NCBI GenBank assembly: GCA_036389315.1
Contig: DASVQF010000014.1
Location: 1 to 64,000 of the forward strand
Source: DASQYE01 sp036389315
Lineage (GTDB): Bacteria > Acidobacteriota > Blastocatellia > Pyrinomonadales > Pyrinomonadaceae
Length of the DNA stretch: 64,000 nt
Reading direction: 5' to 3'
The notes beneath the pieces were generated by a model. The model ran no database searches. It saw only the letters and a list, made by a program, of their open reading frames with translations, and was not told where the DNA came from. Shown here in pieces: positions 1 through 6,752 of this stretch; within the stretch, counting starts at the first letter, position 1, and every line of letters starts with the position of its first letter. The position numbers and the translations under genes were made by a program.

Positions 1-426
1 GCAGGCTCAGATGATGCGTGGCTCTCGCTTGACCGCAATGGCAACGATATGATTGACAATGGCACGGAACTGTTCGGCAACTTCACTCCACAGCCAGCCT
101 CAGACACACCGAACGGCTTTCTTGCTTTGGCTGAATATGACAAGCCAGCGCAGGTCGGAAATGGTGACGGCGTGATAGACAGCAGCGACGCCGTCTACAG
201 CAGCTTACGTCTGTGGCAGGATACAAACCATAATGGCCGCTCTGAGCCATCGGAGCTTCACGCCTTGCCGGAACTGGGCATTGCCAGCCTGGAACTCGAT
301 TATAAAGAATCGAAGAGAACAGATGAGTACGGCAACCAGTTCCGCTATCGCGCGAAGGTTAAAGACGCAAAAGGAGGGCAGGTCGGGCGCTGGGCCTGGG
401 ATGTCTTCCTGCTCTCGGCACAGTAA
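1..426 (+). CDS. C-terminal part of a large calcium-loop (EF-hand-like) protein, 5' truncated by the window
   Basis: The reading frame is open from base 1 and ends at TAA 424-426, so only the last 141 residues are seen. Two acidic loops of the Asp-x-Asn/Asp-x-Asp-Gly type are visible (LDRNGNDMIDNG near the start and NGDGVIDSSDA about 40 residues later), plus a third loop DTNHNGRSEPSE. They are followed by a segment with the pattern SLELDYKESKRTDEYGNQFRYRAK. This combination is common at the C-termini of large secreted or RHS/VCBS-type proteins, where the loops bind calcium. The role here is inferred, and the N-terminal part that would define the protein is outside the window. An unrelated permease remnant starts in the same frame directly after the stop codon. 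Confidence 0.75.
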   Translation, partial: AGSDDAWLSLDRNGNDMIDNGTELFGNFTPQPASDTPNGFLALAEYDKPAQVGNGDGVIDSSDAVYSSLRLWQDTNHNGRSEPSELHALPELGIASLELDYKESKRTDEYGNQFRYRAKVKDAKGGQVGRWAWDVFLLSAQ

Positions 427-633
427 TATGCAACCTTCGTCATCGCGCTCGGCGAATACGTCGCCAGCGTGCTCGTCTTCGTCCCGCGCAACCGCCCCAT
501 CTCGATTGCCATCGCGGGCGAGCTCAGGGACTTCAACCTCGGGACGGCCGCCAGCTACGGCGTCCTGCTGATCCTGATGATCGCCCTCAGCATGTTCGTC
601 GCCGCCCGCCTCGAACGCACAGCCAAGACTTAA
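427..633 (+). pseudogene. 3' remnant of an ABC transporter permease gene (iron(III)-type, FbpB/ThiP-like)
   Basis: Directly after the stop of the previous gene, the same frame reads 68 residues that look like the extreme C-terminus of a binding-protein-dependent permease: GEYVASVLVFVPRNRPISIA, then ELRDFNLGTAASYG, then a last membrane helix and RLERTAKT before TAA 631-633. This matches what is known of Fe3+ transporter permease C-termini. There is no start codon or ribosome site, and the remaining roughly 450 or more residues of such a permease are missing. It is therefore a gene fragment left by a deletion or insertion. The junction at 426/427 is the probable breakpoint. An assembly chimera would look the same. 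Confidence 0.7.
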
Positions 634-666
634 CGCCTTGAAAGCCCCGCATGAGCTTTACCTGAA

Positions 667-705
667 AGCAGGGCCGCCACGCCTCCCAAACGCGGCGGCC
701 CTGCT
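667..705. terminator. Perfect 12-bp inverted repeat, terminator-like hairpin
   Basis: AGCAGGGCCGCC (667-678) pairs exactly with GGCGGCCCTGCT (694-705) across a 15-nt loop. It lies 34 bp after the stop of the permease remnant and would have been that gene's terminator. No clear T-run follows. The rest of 634-956 shows no convincing gene: the only long open frame (638-913) has no ribosome site and no family resemblance. Confidence 0.55.
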
Positions 706-956
706 GCTGCACAACCCGCTCTGTCTGGCCTCTGCGGGCGTGCAGAAAGGGAGCGCGTGCCACCCCTTCTTGGCGCTCCCGAATGATTCTCTCTATGGCT
801 TTTATGAGGGCATAAGATATGATTGGCCCGGTCTAATCTTTGAAAACTGGCAACGGCCTATGCGTCGTCTCAAGCCTCAACCTCAAAAGCTGAGTGATGA
901 GCGCCGCCGTTGAGAAGAAAAGGATTCTCACGGCGGACAATTTGAGCGGGCGCATC

Positions 957-976
957 TTAACCGATATCTCGGTTAA
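957..976. promoter_or_regulatory. Operator-like palindrome upstream of the XRE regulator
   Basis: TTAACCGA (957-964), a 4-nt spacer (TATC) and TCGGTTAA (969-976) form a perfect 8-bp inverted repeat, 39 bp before the start codon of the XRE-type regulator. Size, symmetry and position fit an autoregulatory operator for a small HTH dimer. Binding is inferred. Confidence 0.5.
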
Positions 977-999
977 AGACAAGTTGCGGTCTGTACTCT

Positions 1000-1015
1000 C
1001 AGGAGGTAACTCCTG
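1000..1015 (+). promoter_or_regulatory. Ribosome binding site held inside a small palindrome
   Basis: CAGGAG-GTAA-CTCCTG (1000-1015) is a 6-bp inverted repeat with a 4-nt loop. It contains the full AGGAGG Shine-Dalgarno (1001-1006) and ends at the base before ATG 1016. In RNA the hairpin would hide the Shine-Dalgarno, so translation of the regulator may be self-limited. Confidence 0.45.
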
Positions 1016-1294
1016 ATGGGTATCAGGGCGCGTCAGAAACCGAAACGGCTTGCCGAAAAACTACGCGAGATTCGGCAAAGTTTAGGTCTTTCTCAAAACG
1101 GAATGATTAAACGGTTAGGAGCAGAATTGACTCAAAACAGGATTTCTGAATATGAGTTAGGCATAGGTGAGCCGTCACTGCTTATCCTCTTGCAATATGC
1201 TCGCGTGGCAGGCATTACGATGGAAGATATTGTTGACGATGAAATAGACTTGCCCGCTCGTTTGCCAAGTAAGCCGAAACATGCCCGCCGCTAA
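1016..1294 (+). CDS. XRE-family helix-turn-helix transcriptional regulator
   Basis: This is a 92-residue protein with a single Cro/C1-type HTH at about residues 10-72. The pattern LAEKLREIRQSLGLSQNGMI, then LTQNRISEYELGIGEPSLLI, then YARVAGITMEDIVDDE is typical of stand-alone XRE regulators. The tail (PARLPSKPKHARR) is basic. ATG 1016 is chosen because a perfect AGGAGG lies 9 nt upstream. Its low GC and AT-rich codons differ from the rest of the window, which suggests horizontal acquisition. The palindrome at 957-976 is a candidate target. No antitoxin partner is obvious, although the next gene could be functionally linked. Confidence 0.85.
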   Translation: MGIRARQKPKRLAEKLREIRQSLGLSQNGMIKRLGAELTQNRISEYELGIGEPSLLILLQYARVAGITMEDIVDDEIDLPARLPSKPKHARR

Positions 1295-1341
1295 TTTGTC
1301 AGACTTCGACGCAAGCCGAACTAAACTAGGAAGTAAATATT

Positions 1342-1692
1342 ATGGAAGAAGAAACAAATGTAGCATGGGATAGTCGGTTTGACGATCATGGCATTGATGC
1401 CGTGCTTTGGACGCGTAGTGATGGCGAAAATGAACGTAGAACAATGACGATCATTTTCAAAGAAACTATAGAAAATAGTAGTTTCACCTACAACCGACTT
1501 CAAGTTGATGTTACGCTTTATCCCCGCACAGACGCATACAAATACTCGGCACAGCTAATCCCAGACGAGCTAGTAACTCGCGGCATAGAAGGCATTGAGA
1601 TTGTTCCCGTCACCGACCCATTCCATCACTCAGTAGGCTATATAAAAATGAAGGGCGTCCCTGAGCCTTTAAAAGTAATCAAGAATTATTAA
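1342..1692 (+). CDS. Hypothetical protein next to the XRE regulator
   Basis: This is a 116-residue protein of no family that I recognise. It begins 47 bp after the XRE gene with an AGGAAG ribosome site 9 nt before ATG 1342. It is mostly beta-type sequence without signal peptide or membrane segments, for example TMTIIFKETIENSSFTYNRL and VDVTLYPRTDAYKYSAQL. Codon use is AT-rich like that of the upstream regulator, so the two probably arrived together. It could be a partner of the regulator, but nothing in the sequence proves that. Confidence 0.6.
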   Translation: MEEETNVAWDSRFDDHGIDAVLWTRSDGENERRTMTIIFKETIENSSFTYNRLQVDVTLYPRTDAYKYSAQLIPDELVTRGIEGIEIVPVTDPFHHSVGYIKMKGVPEPLKVIKNY

Positions 1693-1713
1693 GGGCTATT
1701 GAACCAACACTAG

Positions 1714-1764
1714 ACTTTTGAGGCAAGCCGCGTACTTTTGGGGCAAAACTGACTTTTGAGGCAA
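1714..1764 (+). repeat. Short degenerate repeats (ACTTTTGRGGCAA) leading into the 21-bp array
   Basis: The word ACTTTTG followed by AGGCAA or GGGCAA occurs at 1714, 1734 and 1752, with spacings of 20 and 18 bp. It may be a decayed or ancestral form of the adjacent 21-bp array. No gene is seen here. Confidence 0.55.
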
Positions 1765-1787
1765 AGCCGATCTCAGCAGCATTTATT

Positions 1788-2165
1788 GTGAGAAAAGTAA
1801 CATTTTTCGTGACCAAAGCTACTTCGGTCGCAATAAAAGTAACTTGGGACGCGAGTAAAGTAACTTTAGCCGCGATCTGAGCTACTTTGGTCGTGTCCTA
1901 AGTTACTTTTATTGCGACAAAACTAACTTTAGACGCGACCTAAGCTATTTTGGCCGTGACCGAAGTAACTTCGGTCGCGTCCTGACTTACTTTTATTGCG
2001 ACTAAAGTTACTTTACTCGCGAGGAATGCTGCTTCGGTCGCGACCTGAGTAACTTTAGTTGCGACTAAAGTAACTTTTCCCGCGTCCGAAGTAACTTTAG
2101 TCGCGTCCCAAGTAACTTGGGACGCGACTAAAGTAGCTTTTGTCACGAAAAATGCTATTTGTGCC
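1788..2165. repeat. Exact 21-bp tandem array, 18 units, near-palindromic unit
   Basis: From 1788 to 2165 the sequence divides into 18 units of exactly 21 bp. The consensus is close to GCGACTAAAGTAACTTTAGTC and starts at 1788, 1809, 1830 and so on to 2145. Individual units diverge by several bases, but none gains or loses a base. The core AAAGTAACTTT is nearly self-complementary, so the array reads much the same on both strands and could fold into many small hairpins. Because 21 is a multiple of 3, both strands can encode heptapeptides such as KVTLVAT. The + strand frame has stops; the minus strand is open through most of the array. There are no spacers, so it is not a CRISPR array. Confidence 0.9.
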
Positions 2166-2197
2166 GAGAATTGCTTGATCTTCCGGCGGGAAGTCAT
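1940..2197 (-). CDS. Possible heptapeptide-repeat protein encoded by the 21-bp array (doubtful)
   Basis: An 85-residue open frame on the minus strand starts at ATG 2197, just outside the array, and runs through about ten units. It gives repeats of the form K-V-T-L-V-A-T with hydrophobic residues at fixed places in the heptad. The preserved 21-bp phase and open frame favour selection for a peptide. Against that, there is no ribosome site before the ATG, the frame ends inside the array, and the + strand shows similar repeats with stops. It may be a real fibrous or coiled-coil peptide, a decayed gene, or a by-product of a DNA-level repeat. Confidence 0.25.
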   Translation of the reverse strand: MTSRRKIKQFSAQIAFFVTKATLVASQVTWDATKVTSDAGKVTLVATKVTQVATEAAFLASKVTLVAIKVSQDATEVTSVTAKIA

Positions 2198-2263
2198 ATA
2201 CTAGCGGGCGACAATGCCTCGCGCTTCTGGACTCACTACTCACAACCCTGGAGGTAACAATTT

Positions 2264-2620
2264 ATGGCAAGAGCTAAGCGAACCTCAACGGTGCTTAATG
2301 TCGCACGGATACGTCTGTCCGGTCTTAAGTCCATCACGCCAGCGCCGGATTTCGGCTCTAACCTGCAAGTTAGCGACTATGAACAGGAAATCAACGATTT
2401 CAGCGCCAAGGTAGACCGCTACAACGGAATGCTTTCCGCTCTCGACGACCTGCAAAACGAGATCGACAGCGACGAAAACAATCTGCGCGAGAAGAGCAAA
2501 CGAATGCTCGCGGCGGCCGAAGCCCGTTACGGCTCCGACAGCAGCGAGTACGAACAGGCGGGAGGCACACGCCGGAGCGAGCGCAAGCGCAGTTCTAAGA
2601 AAACACCGGCCACGGGCTGA
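2264..2620 (+). CDS. Conserved-type hypothetical small basic protein
   Basis: This is a 118-residue protein with a strong ribosome site (GGAGG about 10 nt before ATG 2264). The N-terminus is MARAKRTSTVL. The middle is helical and likely coiled-coil (YEQEINDFSAKVDRYNGML and LDDLQNEIDSDENNLREK). The C-terminus is YGSDSSEYEQAGGTRRSERK, and it ends in a Lys/Arg-rich tail. I have seen similar short proteins with this SSEYEQAGGTR ending in cyanobacteria and other phyla, annotated only as hypothetical. It has no membrane segment. It follows the 21-bp array and may belong to the same mobile patch. Confidence 0.7.
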   Translation: MARAKRTSTVLNVARIRLSGLKSITPAPDFGSNLQVSDYEQEINDFSAKVDRYNGMLSALDDLQNEIDSDENNLREKSKRMLAAAEARYGSDSSEYEQAGGTRRSERKRSSKKTPATG

Positions 2621-2700
2621 TACTTCTCCGCTTTAACCTTTCCTGATAGACGACGAGAGGCCATGCGAGGAACCTCCATCGTTCATCGGGAGAAGCAGCA

Positions 2701-2755
2701 AGCTCCGCAGGAGAGACATGTTCGGACATTTCTGACATGTCGCTCCTGCGGAGCT
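2701..2755. terminator. Long inverted repeat (20 of 21 bp paired)
   Basis: The left arm 2701-2721 (AGCTCCGCAGGAG then AGACATGT) pairs with 2735-2755 with one mismatch and a 13-nt loop. It lies between a + strand gene ending at 2620 and a minus-strand gene ending at 2788, where a bidirectional terminator would be expected. There is no T-run. A copy of a dispersed palindromic element is an alternative. Confidence 0.6.
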
Positions 2756-2787
2756 AATGATTTCTGCTCGTTCTTGCGGAGGCGGCG

Positions 2788-3372
2788 TTACTTGCTGGTG
2801 TTGTCGCCCTGGAACTTGTCCTTGTTTTCGGCGCGCACCTTCTCGGCCTTGTCGGAGAGTTCCTTGGCCTCTTTTTCCAGCTTGTCGTAGCGTTCCTTGT
2901 TCTCTTTGATCTTGCGGGAGAGGGTTTCGCCGTCCTCGCTGTCCTGTACGGCCTGGGGCATGGCGCGGGCCGCTTCCATCAACTCGGCGTTCTTGTTGAA
3001 TTCCTGCGATTTGAGCACCAGGTATTCTTTGAACTTGTCGTTGATCTTGAGCTTGCTGGCTTCGTCGAACTTCTTGGCCGCCTCGCGGAACTTGTCTGCG
3101 CTCTGCGAGTAGCCGTCTATGGCTTCCTTGATGGTGGCGCGTAGGCGCTCCTTATCCTCTGCGAAGCTGTCGGGTTTCAACTCGTCGAAAATCTTGTCGT
3201 TCTTGCGTCCGGTCTCGACCGTCAGCTTATTGCCCGCCTCGATGGCCGTGTTGGCCTCGGCGACAAGCTTGTTGGCCTTGTCTGTTTCATCGCCCCCGCC
3301 GCTACAGGCCAGCACCAGTCCGATGAGGGCCAGGAGCGCCAGGAGCGCGTTGCGTTTAGTGTGGGGATTCAT
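2788..3372 (-). CDS. Predicted coiled-coil lipoprotein
   Basis: This is a 194-residue protein with a lipoprotein signal: a basic start (MNPHTKRN), a hydrophobic stretch and the lipobox L-A-C at about residue 23 followed by SGGG. The mature part is almost entirely charged helix (for example SQSADKFREAAKKFDEASKL and ERYDKLEKEAKELSDKAEKV), so an extended coiled coil anchored to a membrane is likely. AGAGGTAG lies about 10 nt before the ATG. It is transcribed alone, converging on the hypothetical gene at 2264. The family is not recognised; a structural or stress-related envelope role is inference. Confidence 0.8.
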   Translation of the reverse strand: MNPHTKRNALLALLALIGLVLACSGGGDETDKANKLVAEANTAIEAGNKLTVETGRKNDKIFDELKPDSFAEDKERLRATIKEAIDGYSQSADKFREAAKKFDEASKLKINDKFKEYLVLKSQEFNKNAELMEAARAMPQAVQDSEDGETLSRKIKENKERYDKLEKEAKELSDKAEKVRAENKDKFQGDNTSK

Positions 3373-3581
3373 AAGCCTTCTACCTCTTAAAGAGCATTGA
3401 TTGGCAAAACGAGCGGGTGACTATAACACGTTCGCGGGCTGCCGGGCACGCAATTAAAGAGTTTGCGGCGCGCTGTGTGGCTCGGGCGTCGGCGGGGCCT
3501 TAGCGGGCTACAGCTTTTTCCGGCGAGATTGTATATTTAAGCGCGCCGGGCTCCCAAAGCTTGCGGGTCAAGAAACTCTGT

Positions 3582-4061
3582 ATGGCGATTTTCAATTGTC
3601 TCAAGTGGCCGGAAATGCGCGGCGTGGCGCGGGAGCTGATCGCCAGAGTGCATGAAGGGCACAAGCGAGCGCGCTTCTCTATTCCGGTCGTCGAATTCGC
3701 GCGCGTCTTTGCGCCGGGCGCTTCCGCGCAGGAGCTTGCGAAGGTGGAGAAGCGCGGCCGGATGGAGTTCGCGGCCACGGGCGAGAGCGGGGGCACGTTC
3801 GCGCTGAGCGCGGGCGAGCGCGCCCTCTTCGACCTCGGCCGAGAAGGATTGGTCATGCGTATCCCTGAGCGCATGAGCGGCCGCTACAGCCTCAGACCCG
3901 GAGCATTCCGCATAGAGTTCAACAAGGGCGAAGAGCTTGAAGGCTGCAAGCGTATCCTTCTGCTCGTCTGTCATCGAGTGGTCAGCGTAGACGTTTCGGA
4001 CAAGCGCGTGGACGTGCGCCTGCCGAGCAAACTGTTCGATCTTTGCGTGGAGTTTGAGTGA
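3582..4061 (+). CDS. Hypothetical protein coupled to the PIG-L gene
   Basis: A 159-residue protein from ATG 3582; a TTG at 3561 in the same frame would add seven residues. No signal peptide or membrane helix is seen. The sequence includes FDLGREGLVMRIPERMSGRY and ends VDVRLPSKLFDLCVEFE. I do not recognise a family. It is preferred over the overlapping minus-strand frame (3537-4085) because its stop TGA (4059-4061) abuts the GTG start of the next gene, which indicates translational coupling, and because its codon use is GC-rich at third positions like the neighbours. Confidence 0.55.
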   Translation: MAIFNCLKWPEMRGVARELIARVHEGHKRARFSIPVVEFARVFAPGASAQELAKVEKRGRMEFAATGESGGTFALSAGERALFDLGREGLVMRIPERMSGRYSLRPGAFRIEFNKGEELEGCKRILLLVCHRVVSVDVSDKRVDVRLPSKLFDLCVEFE

Positions 4062-6653
4062 GTGGACATTAATCTCTTTAAGCACGGCCCGGTCACGCGC
4101 ATCGCGCGCGCGCTTCTCCCTTTCTGCCTCGGCGCTCTGTTAGTCACGACCGCGCGCCCGGCATACGGGCAGGGGCAGCAGGCAACGAGCATCGCCGACG
4201 AGCCGCAGGACGTTGCTCTCTACCAGGCTCTTCTCGATCTGACTAGCCCGTGGACTGTGATGTGCGTGGCGGCTCATCCGGACGACGAGGACGGCGCGAC
4301 TCTGACGGTGCTGAGGCGCAAGCACGGCGTCCATACCGTGACTCTCTTTTCCACTTACGGCGAGGGCGGGCAGAACGCCGTGGGCCCGGAGCTTTACGAA
4401 GAGCTGGGCGCGATTCGCACGCGCGAAACGCTCGAAGCCTCAAGGGTGCAGGGCTCGGAGCCGCACTTCCTGGGCCTGCGCGACTTCGGCTTCTCGAAGT
4501 CTGCCGAGGAGGCGCTGCGCGTGTGGGGCAAAGAGGAGGCGCTCAGCCGCATGGTCTTGCAGATTCGCCGCCTGCGACCCGACGTAATCATCACCAACCA
4601 CGACACTGTGAGCGGCCACGGCCATCATCAGGCTACAGGGAGGCTCGTCCTCGAAGCCTTCGATGCGGCGGCAGACCCGGCGCGCTTTCCCGAACAACTG
4701 AGCGCGGACGTGGCCGTGTGGCAGCCGCAGCGACTCTACGTGCGCTTCAGCTTCGAGGGTGGGCCCGAAGCCAGGGCCGCCGAAGAAGATGCTGCGCGCA
4801 AAGGCTTGGTCGTCACCATAGACCCTAATGAGCGAGACGCTGTGCGCGGCACGACTTATGCCGAGCAGGCGCTTCGCGCGCTTCAACGCCACGCCACGCA
4901 AGGGCCCTGGCCCAAGTCCGTGCCGGCCGCAGGCGCGCGCATCATACGCTATCGCCTGGCGCGCACAGCCAGGGGGAGCGCGCAAGCTGCACAGGATGGG
5001 CCACCGTTTCTCGGCGGCCTCTCTCTGCCCCCGACGGTCGCAGCGCAACTGACGCCGCTGGCGGCAAGGGCGCTTCTGCAACTCCACCCGACGACGGGAA
5101 GCAAGACGGAAGCCGTGCTCCAGGCGCTCATCGCTGCGCGCAAGGGCGGGCTCTTCGCTCCCAGAGCGGAGTTGCCGGCAGAAGAGGCGCGCGACCTGCC
5201 GCGCTTTCGCCTCATGTCGGCACGCCTCGACAAGGCGCTCGCGCTCGCGAGCGGAATCCGGGTCATGATCGAGCCGCGCGAAGATGTGCTCGTGCCAGAC
5301 ACCACGACAGCCTTTTCCGTCCACATCTCGAACTACGGCCCGCGCGAAGCCGTCATCCCCGAGATAGATTTCAAAGACCTGAAATACTTGAGCGGCATCG
5401 AGACGCCAAAGAGACTTGCGCCGGGAGAGTTCGTTAACCTGACGGCGAGCGCCTCTGCCCCGCGCGACGCAGCCCCGAGCGTTCCGCACGCGAAGCATCT
5501 CTACGACGGCCTGCTCTTCGGCTACGATTTCGGCGTGCGCGTTTACGCTGAACTTGAGGGCGCGCGCTTTCCCGTCACTGCGACCGTGCAGATGGACGTT
5601 GCGCCCGCCGTCGAGATAGCATCGCTTTCTCCCTCGCCTTACGTTGCGACTCCGGCCACACAGTCTCGCGAGACGACTTTCAGGCTCCGGCTCGTCAATC
5701 ACCGTCGCGCCCCCTTCAAAGGATTCCTGACGGTCACGAGCCCTGCCAACCGGACAATCGAGATGGGCCAGAAAATCTCGCTCAAGCCCCGCGAGACGCA
5801 GGAGGCCATCTTGAAAGCCAACGTCCTCCACAAGGACGTACTGGGTGGGCAGGCGGGAGCCCTGCGAAGAGTCTTTAATTTCGACAAGCTGCAAATCTCG
5901 CTCTACCAGGACAACGTGCAGAAGCCCGTGGCCGAGGAGAGTGTGCAGACCGTCTACAGCGACGCGCGTGTCGTCGCAGGGCTTCGCGTCGGTTACGTGC
6001 CGAGCACAGACTCTACGCTCAGGAACGGGCTCGACGCGCTCGGCGTCGAAAGCCGTGAGCTGACGGTTGAAGATGTGAAGGCGGGCGAGCTTTCGCGCTT
6101 CGACACGATCATCATAGACAATCGCGGCTATCAGGCGCACCCCGAGCTGGTCGCCGCGAACGCGCGCCTCCTCGACTACGTGCGCGCGGGCGGCACGCTC
6201 GTCGTCTTTTATCACAGGACGAACGAGTGGAACCCAGACCCGCAGCGAGGCAGGGCGCAGCTTGCGCCTTACCCGCTCACGCTCGGCAACTCTCGCGTCA
6301 CGGACGAGACGGCGGCCGTCACTTTCACCGAAAGCGAGCACGCGCTGCTTCGTTGGCCCAACCAGATCACGGCGGAAGATTTCCGGGGATGGATTCAGGA
6401 GCGCGGCCTCTATTACCCGAAGGAGTGGGACTCGCATTACAGCGCGCCGCTCGCAATGAACGACGCCGGCGAGCCCCCTTTGCGCGGCGGGCTGCTGGCG
6501 GCCGCGTACGGGAGCGGGCGCTACATCTACACGAGCATGGTCTGGTACAGGCAACTGCGCGCGGGCGTGCCCGGCGCATATCGCATGTTCGCCAACATCA
6601 TCAGCTACGGCCACGAGCCGAAAGAGAGACGCACACCGCAAAGCGGAAATTAA
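4062..6653 (+). CDS. Secreted PIG-L/LmbE-family deacetylase-like hydrolase with C-terminal amidotransferase-like domain
   Basis: This 863-residue protein has an N-terminal signal peptide (hydrophobic run, then ARPAYGQ). The PIG-L fold carries its metal-binding motif AHPDDE at residues 71-76 and the second histidine motif HGHHQ at 186-190. Family members are zinc-dependent de-N-acetylases acting on N-acetylglucosamine-type substrates; the substrate here is unknown. The middle (about 390-620) is beta-rich. The last 200 residues (RVGYVPSTDSTL, then FDTIIIDNRGY, then LLDYVRAGGTLVVFYHR) resemble ThuA/amidotransferase-like Rossmann domains. The size and domain order are typical of large secreted PIG-L proteins of Acidobacteriota and Bacteroidota. 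The start is GTG 4062, coupled to the previous stop. The stop codon lies in the left arm of the 6650-6752 hairpin. Confidence 0.88.
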   Translation: MDINLFKHGPVTRIARALLPFCLGALLVTTARPAYGQGQQATSIADEPQDVALYQALLDLTSPWTVMCVAAHPDDEDGATLTVLRRKHGVHTVTLFSTYGEGGQNAVGPELYEELGAIRTRETLEASRVQGSEPHFLGLRDFGFSKSAEEALRVWGKEEALSRMVLQIRRLRPDVIITNHDTVSGHGHHQATGRLVLEAFDAAADPARFPEQLSADVAVWQPQRLYVRFSFEGGPEARAAEEDAARKGLVVTIDPNERDAVRGTTYAEQALRALQRHATQGPWPKSVPAAGARIIRYRLARTARGSAQAAQDGPPFLGGLSLPPTVAAQLTPLAARALLQLHPTTGSKTEAVLQALIAARKGGLFAPRAELPAEEARDLPRFRLMSARLDKALALASGIRVMIEPREDVLVPDTTTAFSVHISNYGPREAVIPEIDFKDLKYLSGIETPKRLAPGEFVNLTASASAPRDAAPSVPHAKHLYDGLLFGYDFGVRVYAELEGARFPVTATVQMDVAPAVEIASLSPSPYVATPATQSRETTFRLRLVNHRRAPFKGFLTVTSPANRTIEMGQKISLKPRETQEAILKANVLHKDVLGGQAGALRRVFNFDKLQISLYQDNVQKPVAEESVQTVYSDARVVAGLRVGYVPSTDSTLRNGLDALGVESRELTVEDVKAGELSRFDTIIIDNRGYQAHPELVAANARLLDYVRAGGTLVVFYHRTNEWNPDPQRGRAQLAPYPLTLGNSRVTDETAAVTFTESEHALLRWPNQITAEDFRGWIQERGLYYPKEWDSHYSAPLAMNDAGEPPLRGGLLAAAYGSGRYIYTSMVWYRQLRAGVPGAYRMFANIISYGHEPKERRTPQSGN

Positions 6654-6752
6654 CAGGATGGACAGGAGAGACAGGATAAAAAAGAGAAGCATCGTGCTGC
6701 CTGAAGCCTGTGTCTCTTTCTTTATCCTGTTCATCCTGTCTATCCCTGTTAA
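6650..6752. repeat. Intergenic hairpin element built on ACAGGAT words
   Basis: TTAACAGGATGGACAGGA and the following bases (6650-6683) pair with the stretch ending CCTGTTAA at 6752. The arms are imperfect repeats of GACAGGAT/GAACAGGAT. The left arm contains the stop codon of the PIG-L gene, and the right arm is read as the signal peptide of the WG-repeat gene. It belongs to the same kind of elements as those at 19101, 22215, 23672 and 29494. Confidence 0.75.

Noticed and set aside
638..913. Plus-strand open frame of 91 codons after the permease remnant
   Set aside because: It has no ribosome site, it runs through a terminator-like hairpin, and it has no recognisable domain.
1788..2165. CRISPR array
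   Set aside because: The units are contiguous with no unique spacers and no cas genes are near. It is a tandem repeat.
3537..4085. Minus-strand open frame of 182 codons
   Set aside because: The + strand gene at 3582-4061 is preferred because its stop abuts the PIG-L start and its third positions are GC-rich.
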